Assembly (NCBI RefSeq): GCF_001540865.1
Contig: NC_033642.1
Span: forward strand, 3,686,767-3,750,766
Reading direction: 5' to 3'
DNA from: Ananas comosus
Lineage: Eukaryota > Streptophyta > Magnoliopsida > Poales > Bromeliaceae
Length of the DNA stretch: 64,000 bases
Each line of letters opens with the position of its first letter. The first letter of the stretch is position 1. The notes under the pieces are model-generated. The model had not been told where the DNA came from and did not search any database. It worked only from the letters and a program-made list of their open reading frames with translations. The translations under genes and the position numbers were made by a program. Shown here piece by piece: positions 19,612 through 33,600 of the stretch.

Positions 19612-22600
19612 TAAAAAGGAGTTTCGTCCGCGAAAGTAAAAAATAAGTTACCTCAAAACTCCATCTGAAAAAAATAGGGATAACGCTCCTGCAGTGCGCT
19701 TTCCAACTCCCACGTGGCCTCGCGTTCATCGTGGTTGCTCTAAAGCACCTTTACATAGGAAATATCACGATTCCGCAGCTTTTTCACCTCGCGGGCCAAA
19801 ATCCTCACTGGTTGCTCTTCAAAGCTCAAATCATCCCTTAGCTCCACTGGTATAGCATCCAAAACATGGGTTGGATCGAAGATGTACTTCCGGAGGACCG
19901 ATACATGAAAAATATTGTGTACGCCCGATAGGTTCGGTGGTAGAGCAAGTCCATACGCTACCGGGCCTACACGCTCGAAAATCTCATACAGTCCAATGAA
20001 TCGAGGGCTTAACTTACCCCGGATGCCAAACCTTCTAATTCCCTTGGTCGGCGAGACTTTGAAAAAGACATGATCTCCAACTTGAAACTCCAAGTCTGTC
20101 ACGCTTATCAGCATAACTCTTTTGTCTACTCTGGGCCGTCAACAAACGCTCTCGAGCAATACGAATCTTATCCTCCGCTTCCTGGAGCACATCCAGGCCT
20201 AAAGCCAATCTCTCGCCAACTTCACTCTAATAAAGTGGCGATCTACACTTCCGACCATAAAGTGCTTCGAAGGGTGCCTTCTTGATGCTTACTTGATAAC
20301 TATTGTTATAAGCAAACTCCGCCTTCAGTAAATGCTGTGACCATCCTTCCTGGAAGTCTATCACATATGCTCGAAGCATATTCTCTAGTGTCTGTATAGT
20401 GCGCTCAGACTGTCCATCACTCTGAGGGTAGAATGCGGTGCTGAGATCCAAACAAGCGCCTAAGGCGTCCTGCAGACTCCTCCAAAAGTGAGACACAAAT
20501 CGGGAGTCTCGATCAAATACAATAGAAGTAGGCACTCCGTGAAGTCGCACAATCTCAACAAGGTACACTTGTGCGAGCTTCTCCTCTGTTCAAGTGTGTG
20601 AATAGGTATAAAATGCGCCGATTTCGTCAACCTATCCATGATCACCCAAATAGCATCATGCGCGACCTGTGAGCGAGGCAATCCCATAACGAAATCCATG
20701 GTGATCTTTTCCCACTTCCATACGGAAATAGGTAAACTCTGAAGTTTTCCCGCGGGAACTCGATGCTCAGCTTTCACTTGTTGGCAAGTTAAACATCGAG
20801 TTACAAACTCGCCAACATCATTTTTCATTCCGGGCCAGCAATACAAAAGCTTCAAATCCTTGTTCATCTTGGTGCCTCCCAGATGTATAGCATAAGGTGC
20901 TCGGTGTGCTTCTTGAAGAATATCCTCTTTAAGTGCCGATTCCGCCGGTACACAAATCCGCTCGCGGAAACGCAATATTCCTTGATCATACACAATGAAA
21001 TTACCGGTGTAACCATCAACCATCTTAGCTTGAATCTTTTGCAATTTCACATCACGAACTTGCTTTTCCTTAATTCTTTCCAATAGTGTAGGTTGCACCA
21101 CCAATGTCATCAATCCCAATGGTGTATCAGGAGTCACCACCTCCAACTCCAACCGCTTCATCTGCTCAATAAACGACAGTTGAGTAACCACAAGCATCGC
21201 TAAGTTAGTTGTCGATTTCCGACTTAGCGCATCCGCCACCACGTTAGTCTTACCCGGGTGGTAGAGAATCATCAAATCATAATCCTTGAGTAGCTCCAAC
21301 CATCTGCGCTGCCTCAAGTTCAACTCCTTTTGAGTGAATAAGTACTTTAAGCTCTTGTGATCCGTGTATAGTTCACACTGCTCGCCATAAAGATAATGGC
21401 GCCATAGCTTCAATGCAAAAACTACGGCCGCAAACTCCAAATCATGTGTAAGATAGTTTCTTTCATAATTCTTTAATTGGCGAGAAGCATACGCTATCAC
21501 TTTCCCGTCCTGCATCAAAACACAGCCCAATTCATTAAAGGAAGCATCACTATAGATCACATACCCTGCTTCAGCAATTGGCAAGGTTAGGATCGGGGCC
21601 GTTGTCAATCGAGACTTCAACTGTTGGAAGTTTCTCTCGTACGCATCATTCCAAATAAAATTGGTGCCTTTGTGTGTGAGCTGCGTGAGGGAAGTAGATA
21701 ACTTTGCAAACCCCTCCACAAATCTCCGGTAGTAGCCGGCCAACCCAAGAAAGCTCCGAATCTCTGTGACGCTTGTCGGTCTAGGCCAATCCTTGATAGC
21801 TTCAATCTTCCTAGGGTCCACGGCTATACCCGATCCCAAAATCAGATGTCCAAGGAATGCCACCTCTCGAAGCTAAAATTCACACTTCTTCAATTTGGCA
21901 AAGAGCTTCTTTTTCCAAAGTATTTGAAGTACAAGTCTTAGATGCTCCTCGTGATCCTTATCACTTCGGGAATCGACCAAGATGTCGTCGATGAACACCA
22001 CGACGAATCTATCTAGATAAGGCTTAAAAATACGGTTCATTAGATCCATAAAAGTTGCCGGGGCATTAGTAAACCCAAACGGCATGAAAGTAAACTCATA
22101 ATGTCCATACCGTGTTCTGAAAGTCGTCTTCGATACATCCTCAGGCTTGATCTTTAACTGGTAGTATTTCGACTGCAAGTCGATCTTGGAATATACACTT
22201 GATCCCTGAAGTTGATCAAACAAATCATCAATCCTTGGTAACGGATACTTGTTCTTGATCGTGACTTTATTAAGTTCACGATAGTCCACGCACAAGCGAA
22301 GTGATTCGTCCTTCTTCTTAACGAACAACATTGGCGCCCCCACGGCGAGACACTCGGTCGAATAAAGCCTTTATCCAGTAAATCCTGCAACTTTGCCCTC
22401 AGCTCTTTCAACTCCGCCGGTGCTATCCTATAGGGTGCCTTTGAGATTGGAGTAGTCCCAGGGACGAGATCTACCACAAACTCAATCTCCATATCAGGTG
22501 GCATACCCAGTAGCTCTGCTAGAAACACATCACCAAACTCCCGCATTACCAGGATATTTTCAATCCTAGGGGTGTCATCATCACCCCTCAACACCACACT

Positions 22601-23123
22601 AGCCAAAAAGGCCATGCAACCCCTGCTGATCAACTGTCTAGCTCGAGACGAGCTGATCGTCAACGGAAACAGCGAACTCTGGTATCCTCTAAACACAATC
22701 TCCATCTGCCCCGGTTCTCTAGATGTAACCGTTCTATTCTTGCAATCAATAGTCGCGAAGTACTTGGTCAACCAATCCATGCCGAAAACCACATCGAACT
22801 CTCCAAGTTTGTGCAAAGCAAGTAAATCTACGGGCAAAATCCAATCTCTCACCCGAACAGGGCAACTGGGGCAAAACTCCCTAATGTCCAAAGAGTGGTC
22901 GGGGACAACAACACGTCCCAGATACAACAAAGAAACAAGTGGAATGCCATGCAACTCGGCAAACAGTTGATCTATGAATGAATGCGATGCACCTGTATCA
23001 AATAATGCTCGAACTCTAATGCCATTTATTAAAATGATACCTGCCACCACATCCTCGGCTGCTGCCGCCTTTTCTGTCTGAGCAGCATACATACTCCCGT
23101 TCGAGGCCTGTCGTGACCCCTCA
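19612..23123 (-). pseudogene. Family-A pol: protease, RT, RNase H, integrase, chromodomain
   Basis: Continues the Gag frame beyond the solo LTR. In order: protease [10 protein letters not shown] (near 23000); RT with [13 protein letters not shown] and FIDDIL (22343-21873); RNase [12 protein letters not shown] and [11 protein letters not shown] (to about 21330). The integrase zinc region follows with [16 protein letters not shown] (near 20790), then a core with [10 protein letters not shown] and [12 protein letters not shown]. The C-terminal LSGVHNIFHVSVLRKY is at about 19880-19940. A chromodomain remnant, SNHDEREATWELESAL, lies at about 19690-19738. Breaks: a frameshift near 22340, TAG at about 21877 and at 19739-19741 (both where Trp is expected), and a frameshift near 20590. 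Chromodomains direct integration to heterochromatin in this clade. The copy is non-functional. Confidence 0.94.
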
Positions 23124-23128
23124 GTCTT
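23124..23128. other. Target-site duplication AGTCT, left copy
   Basis: Matches 26171-26175 exactly and flanks the solo LTR. Confidence 0.93.
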
Positions 23129-26100
23129 GTAACACATTGGACTTTGGCAAATTGCAGGGTTCGAGTGTTTGGTCTGTGATTTGAGTTTTTTCAGATATTC
23201 TGGAGGGTCGTTGACAGTGGTCCGACCTATGGCTCGTATCCCGAGAATTGTGGTATTTAAAGTAGCACTAAGGTCGCCAAAGTTGAGGGCTTAGGCTGCT
23301 CTCAGGTTGCAATTTTCTGGGCTGTATACCGGTACACCTTGATGATTGTACTGGTATAGAAAGTCTACTGGTTACACCTTGATGGTTGTACCGGTACAAA
23401 TGTGATTTTTCTACCAACTCGAGGCTCGGGTTTGCGCGCACAGTGGTTTGTACCGGTACACTTTTCCGTGTACCGGTACACAGTGTAAACTGCAGTCTGG
23501 CAGTTTTTGAGGGATCTTTTCGCTTTTGGAGCAATACCTTATATCAGCCCCCACCCCTTAGACAGGGGCTTGTGTGCTGCGACCAGAGGAGGGAGGAGGT
23601 GAGGCCCCTCCATTTTTCTTGGGTTTTCCTCTCATTTTTACTTCTTTTCTTGGGTTTGAGTCCTTTGGTTTCCTCTTCTTGGGTTTTGCTCTTGGACCAT
23701 CAGAGAAGCCTTGAAATGAAGGATTGAGCTTGTTGGAGAGAAAATTCTCAACCCTAGCCCACTTGCTAGCTTGTTTTGGAACTCTTGAGAGGTTGGTTGC
23801 TTACTACTTCTCTTTTGATCATGTTTTGCATGATTTTAGTTTAGAAACTCTACATTAGTGAATTTTTGATCTAGGACTTTTGGAGCTCAATTGCTTGGAT
23901 TAAAACCTTCCCCTATGTTGGATTGGAAGGGTTCTAACTCCCATTTGGAGCTTGGGAAGGGTTTCCTACACTATAGGTAAGATTTTTCCCTTTTGTCGAG
24001 TTGCTTAATGTTTGAGTTTTGGGTTGTTCGTAACGTTCGTGTATCTCTCTTTTCTATACCTTTAGAGTGCTAGGAGAGTAGTGGACATCTTCATTGGTGC
24101 AAACGAAAGGAGTCCGGAGAGCTCTGGTGGCCTGGTTTGACCTCACCGAAATGGGTGAACTCCCCCTATGTTTTCCTTATGGATTTAAGACAACATTAGT
24201 TGATTAATTATGCTCTAAATGATATGCTAGAATTTATGAGAACACATTATATATATGTTATGTAAAGTCAATTTGATGCTCTATGAAGTAGAGGCTCTTA
24301 TGCGAACTTGCGCATGAATTAGCTAGTTGGTGAACTCTCTTTTATGCAATCTAGAAGGCATGTTAGAGCATGATTGATGGTGCGACCCCTGGGGGATCTC
24401 GACCTATGAGTTTAGTAAGTGTTTATCTTACATGTTAACAATATACTTGTGTAGACAAGGAAATAGGCTTTGTGATCTAGTAATTAACAAGGTGTCGACC
24501 TTGAGAGTAAAAGCATATCTACATGACTTGGACATGTGCATGAATGAAACTTAGCCAATATTTGCATGATATACCACACTTGTTGTAGACAAGTAGTTGT
24601 GACAGGGTGACATAGTACATGTAATATCCATATGAAGCCAAGTTGGAACATTCATTCTATTTGAATACTTGCATATGACATTATGAAATAAGAGCATTCG
24701 ATTGTTTAATACTCTATAAAGTGGAGGCATTGGTAGAGAGATATATGCATGACTTGCATCAGGAGTATTGTAAATCATTGGTAGTATTTATGCATACACC
24801 ATAAGAAAGTGGCTACCTTAGCTATAATAGCATAGACTAAGTGTGAACTCTCATTGAGACTTGAGCATAGTGAACTATCCTAGATAGGTTAATGACATGT
24901 ATTATGTGAATATGAACTAGAGGCTTTTACTTGACATAGTAAATATAAACGTCATGTAGTGACATTCGGGTTGGTAATTGATAAACCGTGACACTTGATA
25001 CTATATTTGGCCTTTGGGGTCGTGCTACATATTCCATATTTTAGACATGACGACCGAGCGTTGGATACTAGTGATCATACTTGCTTGCCATTGTGCTCAT
25101 TCACACATGCTTGTGAGAGTCGCTCCCCATAGGCCGACACTCCGGAGATAGCCTATGCGACACAAGCTCGCCCGTGCGAAATTAGGCGCCAAAATGGGAT
25201 GCCGTGGGGGAAGCTCATTCCTAGAGTGAGGATGTTGACTACCACGGGGCCATTTTTGGCACGACACAAGCTGGATTACACACGTGTAGATCCATGACGT
25301 GAAATGAACTATGATATCTAAAGGGTAAAGTGGAAACTACTACTAGAAAGTGCATCCTAGTTGGATTAGTAGATGTGCATGATAGTGCATAACGTGAACC
25401 TATATTAGTCATTCTTAACATTGACATTCTAGTGGTAGTATATTGCACCTTGGTGATTGGCATATTGTATGGTTAGAATAGTAATGAAAAGTATCATCTT
25501 TCATTATAATATTATGAACATACTGGACATGCATGAAAATTAGCATATAATGGAATATGCTTGTATACCAACATTGACGTCTAGTTAATCAAATGACAAT
25601 AGAACCTCATATGCTTAAATGTAGTTGTCTAGTTGAAGCATGACTTTGATGAACATGTTTATATACCGCCTTTCATATCTGCTTATTAATTTACCTTTAT
25701 AGCATGCTTATGTTAGCCTAGTGGAGCATTTCGCTGAGATCAGTAATTGCTCACTGGAAACTATTTTGGATAGTCCTCACACCCCATTTTTTGGTTGTTG
25801 TTTTCAGAGCCATCCGCATCGGGTGTGGCTAGGGATCGAGGCAAGGGGTTAGCGGCTAGCTAGAGCCCTACGGAGTTATTTTAATCAGACACGATGTCAT
25901 GTTTTCTTTTTGTATCTTGGGAAAAGATGTATTATGTATTTGTTTAGAACTTTATGTTAGATTCTGGATTTAGTTGTATACTTTTGTATCTCTATTGTGG
26001 ATCCCTTATGCTAGAACTTTAGTGATTTTATTATACTCGCTCTGATAGCCCTATTAGGACTTCTATGTTCATTTCTTGTTTAGTAGACGCCTTGTGTGTA

Positions 26101-26170
26101 TTGTATTGTTGGTGTACACGGCGGGTCTGTGCACGCGCCGGCGGGCTTCCGCTGGGCCCGAGGCGTGACA
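23129..26170 (+). mobile_element. Solo family-A LTR, 3042 bp, with 5-bp TSD
   Basis: Starts TGTAACACATTGG, ends GGCGTGACA, and is flanked by AGTCT on both sides. It lies in the opposite orientation to its host element. Removing it rejoins the host reading frame between the Gag linker (GRPPVQRQT) and the segment leading into protease. Such solo LTRs form by recombination between the two LTRs of a full element. ACCGGT palindromes are at about 23330-23480. No gene is seen in it. Confidence 0.96.
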
Positions 26171-26175
26171 AGTCT
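26171..26175. other. Target-site duplication AGTCT, right copy
   Basis: Pairs with 23124-23128. Confidence 0.93.
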
Positions 26176-27513
26176 GGCGCTGGACGGGTGGCCTCCCAGG
26201 CTGGTAGTGTGCTACTGGAATCCCCTGACTAGGTGCAGGTAGAGCCGGTGCCGATGCTGATGACGGTGCCGGTGAAGAACCTCTCAGGCACTCGATCCAG
26301 AAGTGGTCCTCCTGGCCACAGAGGAAACACCTGCCGCCTTGCTGCGGACACTGCTGTGGAATGTGAGGGCCACCACAGATCACACACTGAGGAGGTCGGC
26401 GACGATCAGATCCTCCTTCCTGCGCCGACGAGCCACGCCCTCGCGACTGGCTCCTAGGTTGTTTCGACAGCCTCCTAAAGTGCGTCTGACTCGCTCCCTC
26501 AACCGCGGGCCTTTTGCCCTTACCCTTATCCAAGCCCTCTCTCCGCTCCTGCACATCGGCCGCGCCGCTCTCCACAATGAGCTCGTGCTTACCACCTCCC
26601 GGTAGGTTTGGAGGTTGGAGGATTGCACAAACCGAAAGATCGATGGCCGCAGTCCCCGCTCAAAAATGCGGGCCTTGTCCTCGTCGTCCCTCATGACGAA
26701 AGGCACACAATGCAGAAGCCGAGAGAATTCCTTCTCGTACTCGGCTACAGTCCAATCCCCCTGGCGCATGCCGCGCAAATCCTTCTCCATCTATCTCTTG
26801 ACACTGTCGGGGAAGTAATGCTCCAACAGAAGCTCCTTGAACTTCTTCCAGGTAATAGCCACAAGGTCGGTGTTGGGGTTGTCCTAAATATCCAACCACC
26901 AATGATAGGCCTCGCCGTCCAGGTGGTGAGTGGCGAGCCAAACTCGGTCTCTTTCCTCGACAAAAGTGTCGCGGAAGAGCTTGTCCATATGCATCAACCA
27001 CTTCTCCCGATCTAGTGGTCGGCCTTCTCTCCGTCAAAAATCCTAGGATTGCACCTCCTGAACTCATTGAGGTGATCCATAAGCCGGTCCCGCTCCGTTC
27101 CCTCAACAATCGAGGGAAAAACTGCTCTCGCCGGAGGCACCTGAACTGGTGGTTCCACGACGCCCTCCTCCGGAGGTGTGACTGCGGGTTCCGCCCACGA
27201 AGAACCGGGTGCGGGGGACGGTGCCCTCGATGCAACGTCCTCAACAGGCACAGGTGGTGTAGGAATCTGGGCCTCCCTAGAAGCTGCCTGTTGCAGAAGG
27301 AGATCCTCAAGCCGCTTCATCCGTCTCTCCTGCCGACGCTCGGCATCGGCCTACTGTCGGGACGCCTTCGACTGCTGTGTCACCAAGTCAGTGAGGGCCG
27401 CAAGCTAGCTCCTCAACTCACGGACCTCGCCGGATCCGGAGGTAACGGAGGTCTCCACCTTCTCAAGATTTCGCATTATCCGCTCCAACTGATTTAGAGC
27501 TAGTCGCCGGCAT
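26176..27513 (-). pseudogene. Family-A gag
   Basis: The 5' part of the polyprotein, read leftward from an ATG at 27511-27513. The N-terminus is charged and coil-like (RQERRMKRLEDLLLQQAASR) with two TAG stops. A proline-rich spacer follows. The Retrotrans_gag capsid-like domain spans about 27010-26600 in several frames (AYHWWLDI, WKKFKELLLEHYFPDS, YEKEFSRLLHCVPFVMRDDE, RIFERGLRP). The C-terminus has a basic GKGKRP segment and two CCHC knuckles (CVICGGPH and CFLCGQEDHF, near 26300-26390). Frameshifts occur near 27010 and 26570. Gag would package element RNA in cytoplasmic particles. It is broken here. Confidence 0.9.
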
Positions 27514-27855
27514 ATCACTAAAACATCATAAAAGCGCAAGTTAGTAAAACCCACGCTATCGGAACCCCACTCAAGCAAATAATACCCAAATCATGCGAAA
27601 GTAAGGAAGTGTTCTTTACTACTAACTCCCGATGTTACGTTGTCGGCCGCCAACGTAACCCTCCGCGAAGTTAGAAGCTATACTCTTCGATTAAACTCCA
27701 ACTTTTTTGAGTTATAATAAAAACACAATCCTGATACTTTCGCTTACATGTCGAATAAACCTTGTCTCTCACGAGCATATTTTCTATAGTCCAACCGGCC
27801 TAAGGTTTGCTGGGTACACTAAAACTTAACTCTAGGCTCTTATACCAAAATAATC
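27514..27855 (-). other. 5' leader of the family-A element
   Basis: A non-coding leader between the primer site and the gag ATG. No other signal seen. Confidence 0.7.
27835..27847 (-). promoter_or_regulatory. Primer-binding site, initiator tRNA-Met type
   Basis: The minus strand reads TGGTATAAGAGCC, one mismatch from the usual TGGTATCAGAGCC, and lies about ten bases downstream of the LTR end. Minus-strand DNA synthesis would start here. Confidence 0.85.
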
Positions 27856-28696
27856 TATCACGCCACGGGACCGAGCGAAAGCTCGCCAGGTGCGTGTCCA
27901 GACCTGCCATATGCCTACAACATATAAGGCGTCTACGACAAAGCGATAAATAAAATAATAATAAATGAGCATCTTGGAGTATCAGAGCATACAACAACTA
28001 GATTCTAGAATAAGGAGGTAAATAAAGAAACTAATCTACTAACATAAACATAAAGTAGTACAACAACAAAACCCCAAATACAAGTGTTATAATATCCAAA
28101 AATGGTGGTCTCTATACATGGGTACAAAAACTCTCATCTTCTCTAAAATAAAAACAAAACGAGATATGAACCACCTATCGTAAAATCCCTCGCTAACTAG
28201 CTTGAAGCGATTCCTTTCCCGCGATCCCGAGCTTCTCCCGGAGTGGAAGGCTCTGTAAGAAAAACAACAAAACAGGGGGCATGAGAACTATTAAACAATA
28301 GTTCCCAGTGGGCAATTGTTGACCTCAGCGAAAATACACCACTAGGCTAAATGGCAAAAGTAGTCAGTTCCAACATTTAAATAGAATGTGCAACATGTAT
28401 GCTAATCATGAATAAAGCTTGTAAACTATTATGCCTCTACTTAGCATCGATTTTGCATAAGTGTAAATGCTATTCTAACATGAAAATGTATAAGTATAAA
28501 CAACACGATGTCCACAAGCACAACTAGTAAAATGTCATTGTTTACTACTTGTTCTCTAAATTCCACTTTTGCATTATAGTTCAACTTGTTCCAATCATAT
28601 AGGACCTACACAAGGGTAGCCCGGCTTGCGCCGTGCCTAATGGTCCTGTAGTAGTCAACATTCCCACCCTAGGAATGAGCCTCCCCCACGGCATCC
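27856..28696 (-). mobile_element. 5' LTR piece of the family-A element
   Basis: Colinear with 17190-18020 of the 3' LTR. It is cut at 28697/28698 by the family-C LTR; the remainder of the LTR is not found in the window. Confidence 0.88.
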
Positions 28697-28697
28697 C

Positions 28698-30641
28698 TGT
28701 AACACACTGGACCTGGGCAAATTGCAAAGTTCGACTATTTGATTTGGGTTCCGAGCTTTTCCATACTTGGTGGAAGGTCGTCGATTGTATTCCGACCTAA
28801 AAAGTTTGAATTCTGGAATTTTGGACTTATTCCTGAGAGTTTAGCTCTCGGGGACCGGTCCCTAAGGGGAGAGACCGATCCCCGTAGCTTGGATTCGGTG
28901 GTTACGTAATGTAACCAGTCCCCAGACTGAGGGACCGGTTCCCGTACGCAGGATTTGCTGGAGGGTCCTGGGGGACCGATCCCTCAAGGGAGAGACCGGT
29001 CCCTCCACCCGAAAACTGCCCAGACTAGGGCAGTGCATAGAATGCAATGTTGAGGGGCCTATGTGGATATTGTTACCTGGGAGGGCTTTTAGGCCATTTT
29101 CTCCCTCTCTTTCCCTCACTTCCTACGCTCTCACACTCTCTAGAAAGAGAAGAAGAAGAAGAAACAAGAGGAGAAGAAGGAGAAGGAGAAGAAGGAGAGA
29201 TTGCTTAGTGGACTTGGGACTTCTTCCTCAACCTCTCCTCTCACCCTTGGAGGCTTGAGCTTGCTAGTGGAGCTTTGTGGAGGATCAAACTTTAACCCTA
29301 GAGGATTTTGAGCTTGGTTTGGAGCATCCTAGAGGTATGTGACTAGTTTTCTTCCTCTAGATCCTAGTTTTGGAGTTTTAAACTAGATGAAACCCTAGAT
29401 TTGAATTTTAGGATTTATTTTGGAGATTTTTGATTTGAGGGCTTTGGGGCCTAATTGATGGATTTAGAACCTTGGTTTAGGTTGGATTTGAAGGACTCTA
29501 ACTCCCATTCGGAGATCGCGAGAGCTTCCTTCACACTTGGTGAGTTTTTCTCCACCTTAGCTTGAGATGGTTAATGATTGAGCTTTGTATTATTCGTAAG
29601 GTTCATTTGACTCTTGTTCCTACATCTTTAGGGTGCTAGGAGACTAGTGGGCATCTTCGTCAGAGCTTACGAAGAGTTACAAGAGTTGTGGTGGATTTGA
29701 CTTCATGAAAATGGGACAAAATGGCCCTTATGCATTTTGTACTTGTCGTAATCTCAATTTGACATCAAATCCATGCTAAATAGAATTTATGTGAATTTTA
29801 GAACACTTAAAATGCATGCCTTATGTATCATAAAATTTTCACTCTATGTAGTAGGGTATTCTGGATTTTTAGCATGCATGTGAGAAGTGGTTCTTTTTGC
29901 GAGGTGGGTACTTGTCACGTACGATGAAAATGATTAGAATTATGCATTTATGAACATAATTATCATGCTTGGACATAGAGACCAAAAGTGTCATAAAGGG
30001 ACACTTGGACTGGCAAACTATGAAACTGTTATCTGAGACTTAGTGATAGACCATTGACATTTTTTATATTCCATGTTAGAGACATGATGACATAGAGATA
30101 GGCCTATGAGAGATATGACGTATTCCATGTTGTTAGACATGAGGACTTGATACTTGAGACAGATCTTTTGGTTACTTGCCATTGTGCTCATTCACACATG
30201 CTTGTGAGGGTCGCTCCCTACAAGCCGGCACTCCGGAGATAACCATCGCGATACATATTCGCCGTGCGGGATTGGGCGCCGAGGTGGATTGCAGTGGGCT
30301 AGGCTCATCCCTAGGGTGGGGATGTTGACTACCACGGGGCCATTAGGCTCGGCACCGGCCAGACAGCCTACGGGTGGGTCTCAGGGCCAGACAGCCTTCG
30401 GGCGGGTCTCTTCAGATTTGACATTGAGCATTCATCTTGACATGTGGACATTGACTAGAATAGTAAACTGGACATTTTACTATTGCATTGTGGACTTTAT
30501 GTTGGTTGCATATTCGCTCGTATTCTTGGTAGAATAGCTTTCTTACTTATGCTAAATCATGCTAAGCAGAGATACCATATGGTAGCAAACATTCATGCTC
30601 ATTTACTTGTCGTATTTCTCGCTTTTAGCTATGATTGTTTA
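28698..30641 (+). mobile_element. Family-C LTR inserted in the family-A 5' LTR
   Basis: Starts TGTAACACACTGGACCTGGG. A cluster of GGGACCGGTCCC-like motifs (28850-29010) and a GAAGAA-rich purine run (29140-29200) lie in its first 500 bases. The sequence stops at the family-D LTR and, beyond it, the CACTA terminus, so the 3' end of this LTR is not visible. The preceding ATCCC would be its left target duplication. No gene; open frames are chance. Confidence 0.82.
30637..30641. other. Target-site duplication GTTTA, left copy
   Basis: Identical to 34223-34227. Confidence 0.9.
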
Positions 30642-33600
30642 TGTCACGCCCCGAGCCCTGCCTATTTGGCCGAGTTCGGGCGCATCGACAGACCGCCGAA
30701 CGGACAGAGTTTCTCCTGTACGTCCTAGGCGTCGCAATCAATACAATGAACATTACAAGGGTTCCAACCAGGAATAGATATCAATCATGATTGCATAAGG
30801 AAAGTATCACAACATAACACATCCTATGTTATTACATGCATTCACAATAATACATTTACTTTACATCCAACTCCCAAATGCAATTAAGTTATTACATCAT
30901 TTGCTTATTACAAATTGATACATTGTATTCTTTTCATTTTCCAAACCCCTAGGCTATGTCGACGGGGTATTGCTATCTCTAGTCTCTGGGTAGGGCGCTA
31001 TCTATGGAGCTACGACGCGCCTTTCCTCGCCACGCCGCGCCGCTCACACGTCGAACCTGAAACATCCCAAAAACAAACGTGGGTGAGAACGCAGCAACCT
31101 CCATGTTCCCAGTGGTAACCAACCAAGGAAAGTCTCAGAACCGATAGTCAAGGAGGCACTGCAACATAGTAGTCCAAAACATCTACAGATATATATATCT
31201 AATGTAATTATGCAACTAACAAGATAAACATGCCTCGCGATATTCAATATAACTATATGCAACTGCACAGCGTTATACTAAACACTATTAGATAACTGTT
31301 GATCTACTTTAACTGTTGCAACTTTAGCTCTCTACCTTTATCACTAGCTTATAAGGTTTTCTATTCAACCTAAGTCGAGCCTAACCACACCACTCGGCTG
31401 AACTCAATCATCCGCGGATAGTCCGCGCACTAGCTCACATCAGCCTGCTGCCTTCACAGCTAACCAGCAAATCTGACTTAACATCTGGCGACTCATCGCA
31501 TCGAACCTAACAACACTCAAGTCATACTTAGCCAATTTGGCGGCGAACTAATCGCAGGCCCGCACTACCCACAATGATTCAAGACGTGACTTATCAATCT
31601 GGCAGCCGACCACATCGCTCTTACCCAGCCAAGTTCAATTCAATCTAGCGGCATCATCCGAATAATCTAATGGGTCGGGAGAACCACACATACCCAATTC
31701 CAAGCTTAATTCTCATGCACTCTCCGCGCGAAGGAGAACCACACATACTCGATTTGAATCTATGCAAAGGCGAGGAGAACCACACATACTCTCAGTTAAT
31801 GATTCGCTGCCATCTCTTTTCACCCGAAAATTTCCACTGCTCCATTGCGCCACATCAATTAGGATTCGAAATCCACTTCAATATAGCTTAGTGTTGGTTT
31901 CAACCCTATACTATTGACCTATCAGTCAAATGTCCTTCTTCACGCCTAGGCGCTCCAATTGACCGTCTAAGTTTCAACGTTCTATCATATAACCTAAGTT
32001 ACTTAACTCTAATTCAATCCTAACCTATTCCTTTAAACACCTAGTTTAAGATGCGCACTCATGATTCATCTAGGTCAACAACACAACGTCATTGTCATTC
32101 ATGTCCAACCTATTTTTTATAATACATAGGCTTAGATGCCACTTTACTTGTCAATAACACTATGTTTTAGATTCATCAGATCTAGTTCACATTGACTCCT
32201 AGATCATTCACCAACCTATGTTCTTTAACACTACGTTAGTGCCAACTCGATCTACTTGACATCCTAATTGTCACCTCGATCTCACTGTACACATAATCTT
32301 ATCCAACATGCCTCATTATCACACATATGTATTAATATGCATTTCAATTCAACTAGCAGTTTCTTATCATACTTAACATGCACATCTACCATTTAGTCAT
32401 TCGAGACCCTAATGTCATACAAAAACATGCTTTTCATTCTTGCACTTATATTTACAACATGCATCTTCTAGTTACATGCATATAATACTATTCTTTTATA
32501 TGCATACTACTTTTAACGCATTTACATCATATCAGCATTACTAGCATTACATTATTATCCAAAAAAAAATGGCCGCATCTACTCGCACCTACGTACTTGC
32601 TCACCTAAACGGCATTCTACTTAGCATTCACATTAACATGCTTGTTTAACACTTAATATCATCACCGACGGAATTCTTAATATCTTTCAGACATAAGCGC
32701 GACCTACGTCGCTTCGTAACCACAACCAACCCTTAACTTACTCTCCGATTGCTTGTATCACTTGCCAATCGCCGCACCGCGACACCGTGCCCGGTTTCGC
32801 TCGAACTCCACTCGCGGACCACCAACAACAAATCTCGCGATTTGCGATCCGAAATAAAATACTCGGTATGTGGCCACGGTGCTTCAAATCCGTTTTCATG
32901 ATTTACGACGTCCGCCTCGCCCTCACAGACGGAAACGAACCTAAACCGTGCCAATTCTTTAAATAACTTCGCAACGGCTAGACCAATCGCCGAACCAAAC
33001 TTCGCGAAGAGGAGCGTTCCGTTTACTCTACAATAGGTTAGGAAGAGGTCAATTAGATCAAACCTCATATTTCCAAAAATTGTATTTTGAGCCGCTAAGG
33101 CTTCATCTTTCGCAAGAATCAACTAAAATTGATCCTAATCTACGTCATTTATCTCTTATCTTAGGCAGCTAGGATCCATAAATCATTCTTAATAGATTTA
33201 TAAATGAAGCTCTTAAAGATCTAGCCAAAAGGTTTCAACAAAATTCATTCAAGTCCTATTTAGAACTAGGCAAGAAATCATTAAATCGATCCGTGATTAA
33301 AGCAACAATCAATCTCTTTAGCATGCTAAATAGCTCTAAATCCATTTCTGAAACTTAAAAACGCCAAACTACAAAGAGATTACCATTAAAAGGCAATCAA
33401 AGCTTAACCTTCAAAGCTTGCTCTCAATGAAGGAAGAAGCAATGGATGAATAAATCTACCTTTGAGCTCCAATCTCCAACAAAACCTCTCTTTTGGGAGA
33501 GCATTTAAGAGAGAAAGAGGGTTTTCTCCCTTATCCTTTCCATGCGTGATGTATGAGTGTCGTGTGCGTAGTGTGTGTGCCGGGCCTGAAGGGAGGAAAA

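Larger units (their letters stand above)
17190..28696 (-). mobile_element. Family-A chromovirus-type LTR retrotransposon, degenerate, with nested solo LTR
   Basis: A minus-strand element whose order is right for Ty3/gypsy: 5' LTR piece (27856-28696), primer site (27835-27847), gag, protease, RT, RNase H, integrase, chromodomain, polypurine tract (19601-19611) and 3' LTR (17190-19600). A solo LTR inserted at 23129 splits gag from protease. A family-C LTR interrupts the 5' LTR at 28698. Over the first ~220 bases the two LTR ends differ at about 7-9% of positions by eye, so the insertion is not recent. Confidence 0.9.

Noticed and set aside
26660..27310. 216-codon minus-strand frame as a separate protein
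   Set aside because: It is an out-of-frame shadow of family-A gag; the Gag signatures lie in the other minus frames.
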